From: Paractinoplanes maris | GTDB taxonomy: Bacteria > Actinomycetota > Actinomycetes > Mycobacteriales > Micromonosporaceae | NCBI RefSeq assembly: GCF_023544465.1 | Contig: NZ_JALPVL010000007.1 | Span: 186,001 to 250,000, forward strand | Reading direction: 5' to 3' | DNA length: 64,000 nucleotides | Shown here: in pieces, positions 35,401 through 43,901 of the stretch | Position numbering within the stretch: the stretch's first letter is position 1 | Layout: each line of letters opens with the position of its first letter | Translations under genes and position numbers: made by a program | The notes under the pieces: generated by a model | Databases searched by the model: none | What the model was told of the DNA's origin: nothing | The model's input: only the letters and a program-made list of their open reading frames with translations

Positions 35401-35566
35401 GGACGTTGTCGAGGCCGAGCGGTGAGTCGTAGCGGCCGTCGACGCTGAGCCGGTCGACGCGGACGCCGCCGGCGGATCCGGAATGGGCGTCGGCCGGCAC
35501 GGCGGCTCCGAGGGTGAGCAGTAACGCTGTCGTCAGGAGGGTCAGGGGTCTTCTGATCGGGGCCAT
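32435..35566 (-). CDS. Secreted alpha-L-rhamnosidase (GH78)
   Basis: A protein of 1043 residues. The signal peptide (about 1-28) ends VPADA-HS. N-terminal beta domains are followed by the (alpha/alpha)6 barrel with TDCPGREKLSYPADYTMPM and the closing GWARSSW/FKPKP region. It cleaves terminal L-rhamnose from plant glycosides or polysaccharides outside the cell. A short inserted beta domain (about 275-345, from TADAAAGSTTVELSSVTGYH) is also seen in other actinobacterial secreted glycosidases. The ATG overlaps the stop of the GH1 gene by one base (TGATG), so translation is coupled. A LacI regulator upstream of the operon probably controls it. Confidence 0.92.
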   Translation of the reverse strand: MAPIRRPLTLLTTALLLTLGAAVPADAHSGSAGGVRVDRLSVDGRYDSPLGLDNVRPTLAWQMTQTGDCRQRVCAADRQTAYEIQAAPTVADLHTGRLLWRTGKVSGDSQQVRFGRDLGSRDTVAWRVRVWDAHRKQSAWSTPSTWTTGLLDPADWGTARWIDYPDRAENQPMPIFARQFAVPKHKRVADARLYLSGVGLHHATVNGREITDEVLAPGNSNYQLSSEYRTYNLTSALRSGANAVGVELGNGPAYVRRSVTNPAVGRTAPYSWWQSQLKGDGTLTADAAAGSTTVELSSVTGYHVGGTVNVDTGGGGDRLESRTITAIGATSLSFTPALAGNHATGAKVTGSGNNIAASDASAGAAVTPRFIGRLEIRYRDGSSETIVTDRSWRTALGPLVTDAWYSGSDYDARREQPGWNTPGADLGATAKRRDGSATGWIAAGFAPPPNLATKLVARTAEPVTVQEEFQPVAVTNPASGTWVFDFGQNIVGWPRLDARRLPAGTTVKMAPAESLKPDGTVDQASLMGGGGSRGVDLFNTYTTAGGRNEKWHPNFNYFGMQWVQITGLPSGYTPDKDLITGVRLQADTPVAGTFSSSNARVNRVHTMSRYSFASNIMSVFTDCPGREKLSYPADYTMPMGAIHRDFQLNAFLRTTMRHLVEAQSTADTPMAGNVALKAPVYDWGYSGRFGDEINWGNAIVLVPAILHQLYGDTATMSASYDRLVRFVDYIQRQKVVDGYYVDAALADWVSAEPVSGRITGTWGYYLTIQSMARIASLTGHRADAARYAALAEQIKAAFNRAFFDEAQGRYAGPEGPTQTAQGLALDAGLVPADSRGKVLDTLVELIGNFHPNGTGPHLSGGTIGMGPIVRALMNGDRDDVLWEVLQQNDQPSYGYFLESTPANPGGMTTIGERWNRGDSKNHMILAQIEEWFHAGLAGIQAAPGSTAYDRLVFKPKPVGDLTTASGSYQTPAGWARSSWTKKDGRFALSVTVPANTPAEVWVPATDKRTVAASHRATFQRIDGAYAVYAVASGSHTFTVRAGS

Positions 35567-36783
35567 CAGATTCCTTCTCTGTCGGTGGGGACGAACAGAT
35601 CGAGGCGACCGGTGCCGGCTACCCGGGCGAAGGCGTGGGCGCTGGGCTTGGGAGTGCGGGTGAAGTTGTCGCGGTCGACGGCGATCAGCCCGAATTTCGG
35701 CCGGTAGCCTTCGCTCCACTCGAAGTTGTCGAAGGCCGACCAGTGCAGGTAGCCGCGCACGTCGACCCCTTCGGCCCGGGCCTGCCCGACCGCGGCGAGA
35801 TGGGTGTGCAGGTAGTCGACACGTTCGGTGTCGTCGGTGGTGGCGATGCCGTTCTCGGTGACATACAACGGGAGGCTGGTGCGGGCCGCGGCGTGCAGCA
35901 TCTGCCGCAGGCCGTCGGGGTGGACGGCCCAGCCCATCTGCGTGGTCGGCGTGCCGGCGGGCGGCCGGCCGAACCAGGTCGGTGAGGCCGGGTCAACCCA
36001 TTGTTTGCGGTAGTACTGCACGCCGAGCCAGTCGCCACGGTCGGGCCCGGTGAGTCCGTCGAGATAGCGGTCGACGATCTCGTACTGCATCAGCTGGTGG
36101 AGCGTGTGGCAGGCGTCGTCGTCCCGGGCGGGGGCGAGCAGCGGCAACTGCAGGGCCAGACCGGTGCGGCTGTCGGCTTCCTTGCGGACGGCCCGCACAC
36201 AGTCGAAGTGAGCGTCGAGCAGCGCCGCACCGGCGCGTTTCCAGAGGACGGGGTTGGCGATCCCGGGTGGGTGGTAGCCCTCGAGGTAGCCGTGCAGGGC
36301 GATCATCTGCGGTTCGTTGATGGTGCCGACGTACGGCATCAGATCGCCCAGCTCAGCGGCGACCCGGCCGCTGTAGCGGGCGAAGATGGCGCCGGCGTCC
36401 GGGGCGAGCCAGCCGCCGCGGGCGGCGAACCACCGCGGCAGCGTGAAGTGGTGCAGCGTCACGAAAGCGGTCAGCCCTTCGTCGCGCAACGCGGTGAGGA
36501 CCCGGCGGTAGTGGGCGATGGCGGCCCGGCTGAACTCGCCGGGCGCCGGTTCGATGCGCGACCATTCCAGCGACAGGCGGTGCGCGTTGTGGCCGAGCGA
36601 GGCCAGGAGCTGGAAGTCCTCGAGGTAGCGGTGGAAGTGGTCGATGCCGTCGCCGGAGGACTCGACGGCCGCACTGGCCGGGTCGTGTTCGAAGTCCCAC
36701 CAGTCGTTGTTGGTGTTGCCGCCTTCGACCTGGTGCGCCGCGGTGGCGCTGCCCCAGAAGAAGTCATCGGGGAAGTCAGTCAT
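35566..36783 (-). CDS. Beta-glucosidase family GH1
   Basis: A protein of 405 residues without signal peptide, hence cytoplasmic. It has the GH1 N-terminal FFWGSATAAHQVEGG, acid/base Glu157 in TINEPQ and nucleophile Glu310 in YVTENG, the double-displacement pair of a retaining glycosidase. It probably removes glucose (or fucose/galactose) from glycosides after import and rhamnose removal, as in rutinose or flavonoid glycosides; the substrate is inferred from the operon. It starts 33 bases after the binding-protein stop. Confidence 0.92.
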   Translation of the reverse strand: MTDFPDDFFWGSATAAHQVEGGNTNNDWWDFEHDPASAAVESSGDGIDHFHRYLEDFQLLASLGHNAHRLSLEWSRIEPAPGEFSRAAIAHYRRVLTALRDEGLTAFVTLHHFTLPRWFAARGGWLAPDAGAIFARYSGRVAAELGDLMPYVGTINEPQMIALHGYLEGYHPPGIANPVLWKRAGAALLDAHFDCVRAVRKEADSRTGLALQLPLLAPARDDDACHTLHQLMQYEIVDRYLDGLTGPDRGDWLGVQYYRKQWVDPASPTWFGRPPAGTPTTQMGWAVHPDGLRQMLHAAARTSLPLYVTENGIATTDDTERVDYLHTHLAAVGQARAEGVDVRGYLHWSAFDNFEWSEGYRPKFGLIAVDRDNFTRTPKPSAHAFARVAGTGRLDLFVPTDREGI

Positions 36784-36816
36784 GGATTCTCTCCCGGGGC
36801 CGCGCCGCGCAGTGCT

Positions 36817-38082
36817 CTACTCGCCCTTCTTGTATTCGGTGTCCATGTCCTTGAGCACGTCGTCCGCGGTGGCCTGGTTGCTGAAGACCTCCTGCAGGCC
36901 GCTGAGCATGGTCTGCTGCACCTTGGCGTTGGGCCACAGCTGGTCCATGAACGGCACGGTCTTGTTCTCCTGGACGAAAGTGGTCAGCTGCTTGAGTCCG
37001 GGGTCGACGGTGGTGCCGGCGTCAGGCAGGGTCGGCAGGCTGCCCTGCTTCTCGTTGAACAGCTTCATGCCCTCGGGCGACATCACGTAGGTGATGAACT
37101 TGAGCGCCAGTTCCTTGTTCTTGGCCTTGGCGTTGACGCCGTAGCCGGCACCGGCGGCGGCCGGCATGAGGAAGGTGGCCGGGTCGTCGGTGGCCGGCAG
37201 CGCCGTCATCGTGAACTTGCCGTTCGGGTTCTTGCCCTTGAGCAGGCCGATGATCCAGTTGCCCTGGATGATGCCGAGCGTTCTGCCGGTCGCGGCCAGG
37301 GTCTGGCTGGCCTCGTAACTGGTGCCCAGGGGATTTTTCTGGAAGCAGCCGGCCTTGCTCATGTCCTGGTATTTGGCCATCGCCTGGGTCCAGGCGGAAC
37401 CGGCGAAGGTGGTCTGCCCGGCGGCCAGTTTGGTGTTGAAGTCCTTGTCCTGGCCGAAGACGACGGTGGCCGCGAGGGCGTAGAGCACGAGTTGGGTGAC
37501 CCAGTTGTCCTGGATGCCCAGCGCATAGGCCGGGGTGCCCTTGCCGGCGGCGTCACGGCAGAAGCTCAGCAACTCGGTCCAGGTGGTCGGCGCATTCAGG
37601 CCCGACTTGCTCAGGGCTTCGTCGTTGTAGACGGCGCCGATGCCGTTGAGCCCGAACAGCGCGTTGTAGGTCTTGCCCTCGTACTGGGCGACGCTCTTGA
37701 ACGAGTCGGGCAGTTTCGCCGCCCACGGCTGGTCGGACAGGTCCAGCAGATAGCCCGGCTTGGACAAGACGTACGTCGCACCGGGGTTGCCGTTGCCCGG
37801 CCACACGGTCATCACGTCGGGTGCGGTGCCGGAGGAGAGCTGGGTGCGGATCTGAGCCTGGTACTGGTCGGCGCCGCTGGTGGTGAAGTTGACCTTCACG
37901 CCCGGGTTGGCCGCCTCGAACGCCTTGATGACGTCCTCGATGGACCCCTGGTCGACCGAGGCGAGTGTCAGGGTCTGGTTGCCGCCGCCGCCGTCGTCCG
38001 ATCCGGAGTTGGCGTTGGTGCCGCTGCTGCAGGCCGTGGTCAGCATGACCGCGGCGAGCGCGATCGTGATGCTTTTCTTCAT
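36817..38082 (-). CDS. ABC transporter sugar-binding lipoprotein
   Basis: A protein of 421 residues. A lipoprotein signal with lipobox LTTAC (Cys18), then a Gly/Asp linker and a family-1 solute-binding fold (IEDVIKAFEAANPGVKVNFTTSG, GTAPDVMTVWPGNGNP, MSPEGMKLFNEKQGSLP). It captures an oligosaccharide or glycoside and delivers it to the two permeases of the operon. No ATPase gene is present; like many actinobacterial sugar systems it likely shares an MsiK-type ATPase encoded elsewhere. GGAG precedes the ATG. Confidence 0.92.
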   Translation of the reverse strand: MKKSITIALAAVMLTTACSSGTNANSGSDDGGGGNQTLTLASVDQGSIEDVIKAFEAANPGVKVNFTTSGADQYQAQIRTQLSSGTAPDVMTVWPGNGNPGATYVLSKPGYLLDLSDQPWAAKLPDSFKSVAQYEGKTYNALFGLNGIGAVYNDEALSKSGLNAPTTWTELLSFCRDAAGKGTPAYALGIQDNWVTQLVLYALAATVVFGQDKDFNTKLAAGQTTFAGSAWTQAMAKYQDMSKAGCFQKNPLGTSYEASQTLAATGRTLGIIQGNWIIGLLKGKNPNGKFTMTALPATDDPATFLMPAAAGAGYGVNAKAKNKELALKFITYVMSPEGMKLFNEKQGSLPTLPDAGTTVDPGLKQLTTFVQENKTVPFMDQLWPNAKVQQTMLSGLQEVFSNQATADDVLKDMDTEYKKGE

Positions 38083-38102
38083 GTCTTCTCCTGCGTTGGA
38101 GA

Positions 38103-40739
38103 TCAATAAGAGGTGGCGGTGAAGGTGTAGCGGCCGGAGGTCAGCCGCAGGGTGGCCCCGCGGGCGGACGGCAGGGCCGGGACGGGAGCGTCGTCGTGAC
38201 GGACGCTTCCCGGGTCGGGGGTGGGAATTTCGAGAACGGCGGTACTCCCGGGCGGCACCGCCACGACGACGGTGAGCTGCCCGCCGTCGACGTCCCAGCC
38301 GCAGCAGACCCGGCCGCGGGCGGTTTCCTGCTCGGCGCGGGCCCAGGTGAGCTTTCCGCCGGGCGTCGGGCGCAGCAGAAGCTCTTTGTAGGCGACCGAG
38401 CCGGGCGTCTGATCGATGCCGGCGACCCGGCCGAAGAGCCAGTCGCCGACGCTGCCCAGGCTGTAGTGGTTGAAGGAGTTCATCGCGGCGGACTGGAATC
38501 CGCCGTGCTCGGTCCAGCCGTCCCAGCGCTCCCAGATCGTGGTGGCGCCGTGCCGGATGGAGTAGCCCCAGGACGGGAACTCGTCCTGGTGCAGCAACGC
38601 GTAAGCGAGGTCTTCGCGGCCGTGCTCGGTCAGCACCGGGCACAGCAGCGACACCCCGACAAAGCCGGTGGTGAGCCGGTTGCCCCGCTTCTCGATGTCG
38701 GCGGCCAGGTGGTCGACCGCGGCCGGGATCAGGTGGCCGGGCAGCAGGTCGAAGCTCAGGGCCAACAGGTACGCGGTCTGGGTGCCGCCTTCGACGGTGC
38801 CGTCGTCTCCGACGTACGCGTCGATGAACGCTGAGCGGATTTTGTCGTGCAAGGCCCGGTACTCGCCCGCCTCGGCCCGCCCGAGCACGTCCGCGGCGTC
38901 GGCGACGATCCGCGTGCTGTGGGCGAAGTAGGCGGTCGACAGGACGTCCCGGGGAGTTTCGGCATCGACCTGCAGCCAGTCGCCGTACGAGTTGCCGGTG
39001 CGGTGCCGCCACAGCAGGTCGGCGTTGTGCCGCCGGATGTGCTCCACCCAGCCGGCCATCGCGTCGAAGCTGCGCTCCAGGGTGCGCCGGTCGCCGTAGA
39101 TCCGCCACAACAGCCACGGGATGATGACACCGGCGTCACCCCACGCCGGAGCGCCTTCGCGGTCGAGCACCATGATCGGTGCGACGTCCCGGAACGCGCC
39201 GTCGGCGTCCTGACCGTCGACCACGTCCCGCAGCCAGCGGGCGAAGAACGCGGACACGTCGGCGTTCCGCGTGGCGGTCGGCGCGAACACCTGGGCGTCG
39301 GCCAGCCAGCCGAGCCGTTCGTCGCGTTGCGGGCAGTCGGTGGGCACCGCGACGAAGTTGCCCCGCTGCCCCCACCGGATGTTGGCCTGCAGCTGCTCGA
39401 CCATCGGGTCGGAACAGGTGAACGTCCCGGTGAACGCGGTGTCGTTGTGCAGCACCCGGGCGCTCACGTCACCGGCGTCCAGGCCGCCGGGACAGCCGCT
39501 GATCTCGGCGTAGCGGAAGCCGTGGAAGGTGAACTGCGGCTCGAACACCTCGTCGCCACCGGCGGTGACGTACGTGTCGGTGGCCGCTGCCCGGCGCAGG
39601 TTGTCGAGGTAGAGCTCGCCGTCGGCGAGGACTTCGGCATGGCGCAGCACGATCCGCCGGCCCGGCTCGGCACCACGGACGCGCAGCCGCACGCGGCCGA
39701 CCAGGTTCTGGCCGAAGTCGACGAGGACGCGGTCCTCGCGGTGGTCGACGATCGTCGCGGGCAGTTCGGCGGTGATCCGCATCGGCTCGTCAGGCTCGGC
39801 GACCAGGGGGCCAGACTCGGTGTCGAGCACGGCGACGGGCCGGAAGCCGTCGCCGTCCCACGCGGCCCGGCGGGCGTCGACGAACTGCCCCATCAGCAGG
39901 TCGGCGGCGCGGATCGGGCCGGGCCGCTCGCTCCAGGCGCCGCCGGTGGCGATCACCTGCCGGGAGCCGTCGGCGAAGTCCAGGACGAGCTGGGCCAGGT
40001 AGCCGGGCGCGGTGCCGTAGTGCCGGGCGGGCCGGCTCGGGTCGAAGCCGACGTGACCGCTCCACCAGCCGTCGGCCACGATCGCGGCCACGACGTTGGT
40101 CCCGGCGCGCACCTGCTCGGTCACGTCGTACGTCTGGTATTGCCGACGATGCTGGTATTCCGTCCAGCCTGGCGCGAGCTCGAGGTCGCCGACCCGCCGG
40201 CCGTTGAGACTCGGCTCGTAGACGCCCCGCGCGGTGGCGTACAGCCGGGCCCGGATCGGCGGCGCCGCGACGTCGAAGGCGTGCCGGACGTAGAGGGGCG
40301 CTGACGCGGGGTCGGGAAAGGAACGTTCCTCGTCGGTGGGCGGGTCGACCAGCGGCAGATTGACCGGGTCGCGGCCGATCCACACCGCAGTCCAGTCGTC
40401 GCGATGCAGCAACCCGGTCTCGAACCAGGTCTGCGCCGCACCGGACGCTGCGCCGGTCTCGTCCCAGGTCTCGACGCGCCAGTGGTAGCGGGTGGCCGAC
40501 TGCAGGGCCGGGCCGTCCCAGGCGACGAGCAGCGTGTCGTCGCTCATCCGGCGCCCGCTGTCCCAGATCAGCCGGCCGGGTTCGTCGAGGTCCGGCTCGC
40601 TCAGGGCGGCGGTGATCCGGAAAGCGGTCTGGGCCGCGCCCTGGCGGTCGCTGCGCAGTTTCCAGGACAGTCGCGGGCTGGTCTCGCCCAGACCGAGCGG
40701 CTCGGTGCGCTGTTCGGTCGTCAAACCGTACGGTGTCAT
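38103..40739 (-). CDS. Cytoplasmic alpha-L-rhamnosidase (GH78)
   Basis: A protein of 878 residues without signal peptide. Domain order: beta sandwich, two carbohydrate-binding-like beta domains (LYATARGVYEPSLNGRRVGD), the (alpha/alpha)6 barrel with the GH78 signature PTDCPQRDERLGWLADAQ, GNSYGDWL and YSIRHGATTIWERWDGW, then a C-terminal beta domain. It should hydrolyse imported rhamnosides. Its ATG overlaps the permease stop (ATGA). Together with the secreted GH78 it gives the operon one enzyme outside and one inside the cell. Confidence 0.92.
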   Translation of the reverse strand: MTPYGLTTEQRTEPLGLGETSPRLSWKLRSDRQGAAQTAFRITAALSEPDLDEPGRLIWDSGRRMSDDTLLVAWDGPALQSATRYHWRVETWDETGAASGAAQTWFETGLLHRDDWTAVWIGRDPVNLPLVDPPTDEERSFPDPASAPLYVRHAFDVAAPPIRARLYATARGVYEPSLNGRRVGDLELAPGWTEYQHRRQYQTYDVTEQVRAGTNVVAAIVADGWWSGHVGFDPSRPARHYGTAPGYLAQLVLDFADGSRQVIATGGAWSERPGPIRAADLLMGQFVDARRAAWDGDGFRPVAVLDTESGPLVAEPDEPMRITAELPATIVDHREDRVLVDFGQNLVGRVRLRVRGAEPGRRIVLRHAEVLADGELYLDNLRRAAATDTYVTAGGDEVFEPQFTFHGFRYAEISGCPGGLDAGDVSARVLHNDTAFTGTFTCSDPMVEQLQANIRWGQRGNFVAVPTDCPQRDERLGWLADAQVFAPTATRNADVSAFFARWLRDVVDGQDADGAFRDVAPIMVLDREGAPAWGDAGVIIPWLLWRIYGDRRTLERSFDAMAGWVEHIRRHNADLLWRHRTGNSYGDWLQVDAETPRDVLSTAYFAHSTRIVADAADVLGRAEAGEYRALHDKIRSAFIDAYVGDDGTVEGGTQTAYLLALSFDLLPGHLIPAAVDHLAADIEKRGNRLTTGFVGVSLLCPVLTEHGREDLAYALLHQDEFPSWGYSIRHGATTIWERWDGWTEHGGFQSAAMNSFNHYSLGSVGDWLFGRVAGIDQTPGSVAYKELLLRPTPGGKLTWARAEQETARGRVCCGWDVDGGQLTVVVAVPPGSTAVLEIPTPDPGSVRHDDAPVPALPSARGATLRLTSGRYTFTATSY

Positions 40740-41557
40740 CCCTTCAGCCCTCCGGCGAAGCCGTTGATGATGCTGCGTTGCAGTGCGAGATAAACCGCCA
40801 GGACCGGCACGATGCTGATCAGCAGGGCGGCGAAGATGAGGTTCCAGTCGGAGACGAACTGGCCCACGAAACCGGCCACCGCCACCGGCACGGTCTGCTG
40901 GTCGCTGCCGCTCAGATAGAGCAGCGGGGTGAAGAAGTCGTTCCAGACCGCGACGGCGTTGAGCACCAGGGCGGTGACCGTGATCGGTTTCAGCATGGGC
41001 AGCACGATGTAGCGGAACGTCTTGAACGGGCCGGCGCCGTCGATCGACGCGGCGTCCTCGAAGTCGCGCGGCAGGGCCCGCAGGAATCCCACGTACAGGA
41101 ACGTCGTGAACGGCACCTGCAAACCGGCGTAGAACAGCACCAGCGACCACACCGAGCCGAGCAGGCCGAGATCGCGGACCGTCTGGTAGAGCGGCAACGA
41201 GGCCAGCTGGAAGGGCAGGATCAGCCCCAGCATGATCAGCAGGAAGGTGCCGCGCGACCATCGGGCCGTGCTTCTCGCCAACGGGTACGCGGCGAGCGCC
41301 GAGACAGCCAGCACGATGAACACGCTGACGGTGGTCACCAGCACGCTGTTGACCAGCGCGCCGCCCAGGCCGGCCTCGCGCCACGCGCCGGTGAAGTTGC
41401 CGAACGTGGGTGACGTGGTCGGGCTGATCGGCGACGACGTGTCCGACGGCTGCCGGATGGCCAGGTTGACCAGCACGTAGACCGGGAAGGCGAAGACGAT
41501 GCCGACCGCGACCATCACCATCTCGAGCAGGAACGTCCGTTTGGTGTAGCGGTTCAT
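40736..41557 (-). CDS. ABC sugar permease, MalG type
   Basis: A protein of 273 residues with six transmembrane helices. It has the EAA loop (LPRDFEDAASIDGAGPFKTFRYIVLPMLKP) that docks the ATPase, and the MalG/CUT1 C-terminal pattern. It forms the translocation pore with the MalF-type partner. The start overlaps the partner's stop by four bases (ATGA), and its stop overlaps the GH78 start in the same way. Confidence 0.93.
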   Translation of the reverse strand: MNRYTKRTFLLEMVMVAVGIVFAFPVYVLVNLAIRQPSDTSSPISPTTSPTFGNFTGAWREAGLGGALVNSVLVTTVSVFIVLAVSALAAYPLARSTARWSRGTFLLIMLGLILPFQLASLPLYQTVRDLGLLGSVWSLVLFYAGLQVPFTTFLYVGFLRALPRDFEDAASIDGAGPFKTFRYIVLPMLKPITVTALVLNAVAVWNDFFTPLLYLSGSDQQTVPVAVAGFVGQFVSDWNLIFAALLISIVPVLAVYLALQRSIINGFAGGLKG

Positions 41558-42489
41558 GACGCCGCCTTCTCGTTGCGGTTGAGCACGACGAACTGACCGG
41601 CGGAGACGATCGAGACGATGACGGTGAGCACGACGGCGAGCGCGATGCTGTAGCCGAACTCGCCGAGGGTGAAGGCGTCCTTGTAGATCAGCGTCGAGAT
41701 GGTGTCGGTCGCGTGCCCCGGACCGCCGCCGGTGAGCGCGTAGACCTGGTCGAACAGCTTGATCCCGCCGATGATCGAGAGCATCAGATTGATGGTGATC
41801 GCCGGGGCGAGCAGGGGCCGGACGATGGACCAGAAGCGGCGGACGGCGCCGGTGCCGTCGATCGCGGCGGCCTCGTAGATCTCGCGCGGGATCGACTGGA
41901 GGCCGGCCAGGAAGATGACCATCGAGTAGCCGGCGAACTGCCAGACCACGACGAGCACGACCATCCACAGGGCGAGATCGGGGTCGCCGAGCCAGTCCTG
42001 TCGCCAGCTGCCCAGGCCGACCATCCCGAGCAGGCTGTTGACCGCACCGTCCGGGCCGAGCAGGTTTCGCCACAGATAGGCGGTGACGATCGGAGTGATC
42101 ACCGCGGGGGCGAAGAGCAGGACCCGGAGGAAGTTCCTGGTCTTGATCATGCTGTTGACGCCGAGGGCGAGCAGCAGGCCGATGCCGTTCTGGATGACGG
42201 TGATGGCCACCGCGATGACCAGCGTGTGCCAGACCGCCTGCAGCGCGTCGCCGTCGTCGAGCATGTCGGTGAAGTTGCGCAGGCCGATGAGGGCGAAGTC
42301 GGGGTCGAGACCGTCCCAGTCGGTGAAGGCGTAGTAGATGCCGCGAGCGCTGGGCACCAGCACCACGAAGGCGAACAGCAGCAACGCCGGAAGGACGAAC
42401 CACCAGGGCGGCGCGACCCGGCTGCGCCGGCGGGGCGACGCGGGGGAGACGGTCCGGCCGGGCGGGCGGACCTGGAGATCAGCTGACAC
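41554..42489 (-). CDS. ABC sugar permease, MalF type
   Basis: A protein of 311 residues starting with GTG. A basic N-terminus is followed by six helices and an EAA loop (IPREIYEAAAIDGTGAVRRFWSIVRPLL). It is the first gene of the seven-gene rhamnoside operon. A near-perfect palindrome TGAATCGTTTCA lies 17 bases upstream, so LacI-type repression of the operon is likely. Confidence 0.93.
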   Translation of the reverse strand: MSADLQVRPPGRTVSPASPRRRSRVAPPWWFVLPALLLFAFVVLVPSARGIYYAFTDWDGLDPDFALIGLRNFTDMLDDGDALQAVWHTLVIAVAITVIQNGIGLLLALGVNSMIKTRNFLRVLLFAPAVITPIVTAYLWRNLLGPDGAVNSLLGMVGLGSWRQDWLGDPDLALWMVVLVVVWQFAGYSMVIFLAGLQSIPREIYEAAAIDGTGAVRRFWSIVRPLLAPAITINLMLSIIGGIKLFDQVYALTGGGPGHATDTISTLIYKDAFTLGEFGYSIALAVVLTVIVSIVSAGQFVVLNRNEKAAS

Positions 42490-42505
42490 GGAGAACCCAC
42501 TTGAC

Positions 42506-42517
42506 TGAATCGTTTCA
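42506..42517. promoter_or_regulatory. LacI-type operator upstream of the rhamnoside operon
   Basis: TGAATCGTTTCA is palindromic at five of six base pairs and CG-centred, as expected for LacI/GalR operators. It lies 17 bases before the MalF-type gene start, where a repressor would block transcription. Confidence 0.55.
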
Positions 42518-42571
42518 TCACGCTCGGTGACGAGCCGCTTCGACAGAAACTGGAGGGACGTGGCGTGTGAC

Positions 42572-42589
42572 GTGAGTAACGTTTTCCAC
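42572..42589. promoter_or_regulatory. LacI-type operator, site A
   Basis: GTGAGTAACGTTTTCCAC is symmetric at six of nine pairs around the central CG. It shares AACGTTTTCCAC with site B. Confidence 0.45.
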
Positions 42590-42638
42590 TATGTTTCGCC
42601 GACACTACGAGCCGATGCCAACCTCGTCAAGACCATCC

Positions 42639-42656
42639 GTGGTCAACGTTTTCCAC
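42639..42656. promoter_or_regulatory. LacI-type operator, site B
   Basis: GTGGTCAACGTTTTCCAC is symmetric at seven of nine pairs around the central CG. It lies 67 bases from site A and 58 from site C, centre to centre. Confidence 0.5.
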
Positions 42657-42696
42657 GTCTCGAGCAGGTTCTGGAACCCGCCTGCGTTGATCTAGA

Positions 42697-42714
42697 GTGG
42701 GTAACGTTTCTCGC
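42697..42714. promoter_or_regulatory. LacI-type operator, site C, near the lacI start
   Basis: GTGGGTAACGTTTCTCGC is symmetric at six of nine pairs. It lies 14 bases before the lacI ATG, suggesting autoregulation. Confidence 0.45.
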
Positions 42715-42727
42715 CTTAGGAGCTCGC

Positions 42728-43753
42728 ATGCACCCGTCCCGACGCATCACGATCGTCGACGTGGCCCGGCACGCCGGGGTGTCGACCACTGCCGTCTCGA
42801 AGGTCATGCGCAACGCGTACGGGGCCAGCCCCGAGATGCAGACGAAGGTGCGCGCGGCGATCGAGGAACTCGGCTACCGCCCCTCGGCGGCGGCCCGGGG
42901 GCTGCGCGGGCAGACGTACACGATCGGCGTGATGCTGCCCGAGATGCGCAACCCGTTCTTCGCCGACATCCTCGACGGCGTCACCGAGCACCTGGGCGGC
43001 ACCGACTACCAGGTGCTGATGGCGGCCTGCTGCAACGACGAGAAAGGCGAGGTCCGGATCACCGAGGCGATGATGGACCGGAGCATGGACGGCATCATCC
43101 TGATCGCGCCGATCTCCTCCCGCCGCCACCTGCAGAAGGTCGCCCGCGCCGTGCCCACGGTGGTGGTCGGCCGGCACGGGCACTCCCCCGACTACGACAC
43201 CGTCACCGACGACGACTTCGCCGGCGCCGGGCTGGTCGTCGACCACCTGGTCGGGCTCGGCCACCGGCGCATCGCCCACATCGAGCATGCCGAGAAGGAC
43301 CCCGTACGCCTGAAGGAGATGCCCAACGCGCTGCGCGCCGACGGGTACCGGTACGCCATGCAGTCCCATGGACTGGGCGACTACATCGACATCGCGTCCA
43401 CGACCTACACCCAGCAGGGTGGGTACCTCGGCGCCCAGCAGCTCCTGGCCCGCGCGCAGCGCCCGACGGCCATCTTCGCGGGCGCCGACATCGTCGCCAT
43501 GGGAGTGCTGGACGCGCTCACCGAGGCCGGCCTGTCCGCGCCCGAGGACATCTCCGTGGCCGGTTACGACGACACCATGTTCGCCGCCTTCGGCCCGATC
43601 TCGCTGACCACGGTCGATCAGGCCGGGCACCAGATGGGTGTCAACGCGGTCCGGTTGCTGCTCGATCGCATCGGCAGCCGAGGCCGGCCGACCGCCCAGA
43701 TCAAGCTCTCCCCCACCCTGATCACCCGGCGCACCACCGCCCCGATCCGCTGA
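42728..43753 (+). CDS. LacI family transcriptional regulator
   Basis: A protein of 341 residues. N-terminal helix-turn-helix ITIVDVARHAGVSTTAVSKVM with the hinge helix (YRPSAAARGLRG), then a periplasmic-binding-protein-like sensor (YTIGVMLPEMRNPFFADILDG, GADIVAMGVLDALTEAGLSAPEDISVAGYDD). It is divergent from the rhamnoside operon, with four candidate operators in the 238-base gap, so it is probably the operon's sugar-responsive repressor. The ATG at 42728 is chosen because AGGAG lies six bases before it and the HTH begins at residue 8; the upstream in-frame codons overlap the operators. Confidence 0.92.
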   Translation: MHPSRRITIVDVARHAGVSTTAVSKVMRNAYGASPEMQTKVRAAIEELGYRPSAAARGLRGQTYTIGVMLPEMRNPFFADILDGVTEHLGGTDYQVLMAACCNDEKGEVRITEAMMDRSMDGIILIAPISSRRHLQKVARAVPTVVVGRHGHSPDYDTVTDDDFAGAGLVVDHLVGLGHRRIAHIEHAEKDPVRLKEMPNALRADGYRYAMQSHGLGDYIDIASTTYTQQGGYLGAQQLLARAQRPTAIFAGADIVAMGVLDALTEAGLSAPEDISVAGYDDTMFAAFGPISLTTVDQAGHQMGVNAVRLLLDRIGSRGRPTAQIKLSPTLITRRTTAPIR

Positions 43754-43859
43754 TCTCGAGGCGCGGACGGTGACGCGACGGCGGCCGACGCTGCGGAATC
43801 GTCGAGCGCGGCCGTGCCGTGGCAAAGTGCGGCCGGGGCGGTCACCGGCTGCCGCCGGA

Positions 43860-43882
43860 CTGACGACCGGGCTCGTCGTCAG
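43860..43882. terminator. Bidirectional hairpin between lacI and polyester hydrolase
   Basis: A perfect 8-bp stem CTGACGAC/GTCGTCAG with a seven-base loop, between two convergent genes. It is followed by a GC-rich stretch without a T run. Confidence 0.5.
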
Positions 43883-43901
43883 CCCGGCGGGGCACTCCGA
43901 G

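Noticed and set aside
32429..35425. A 998-codon plus-strand frame opposite the GH78 gene
   Set aside because: Shadow of the rhamnosidase in high-GC DNA; no homology or ribosome site.
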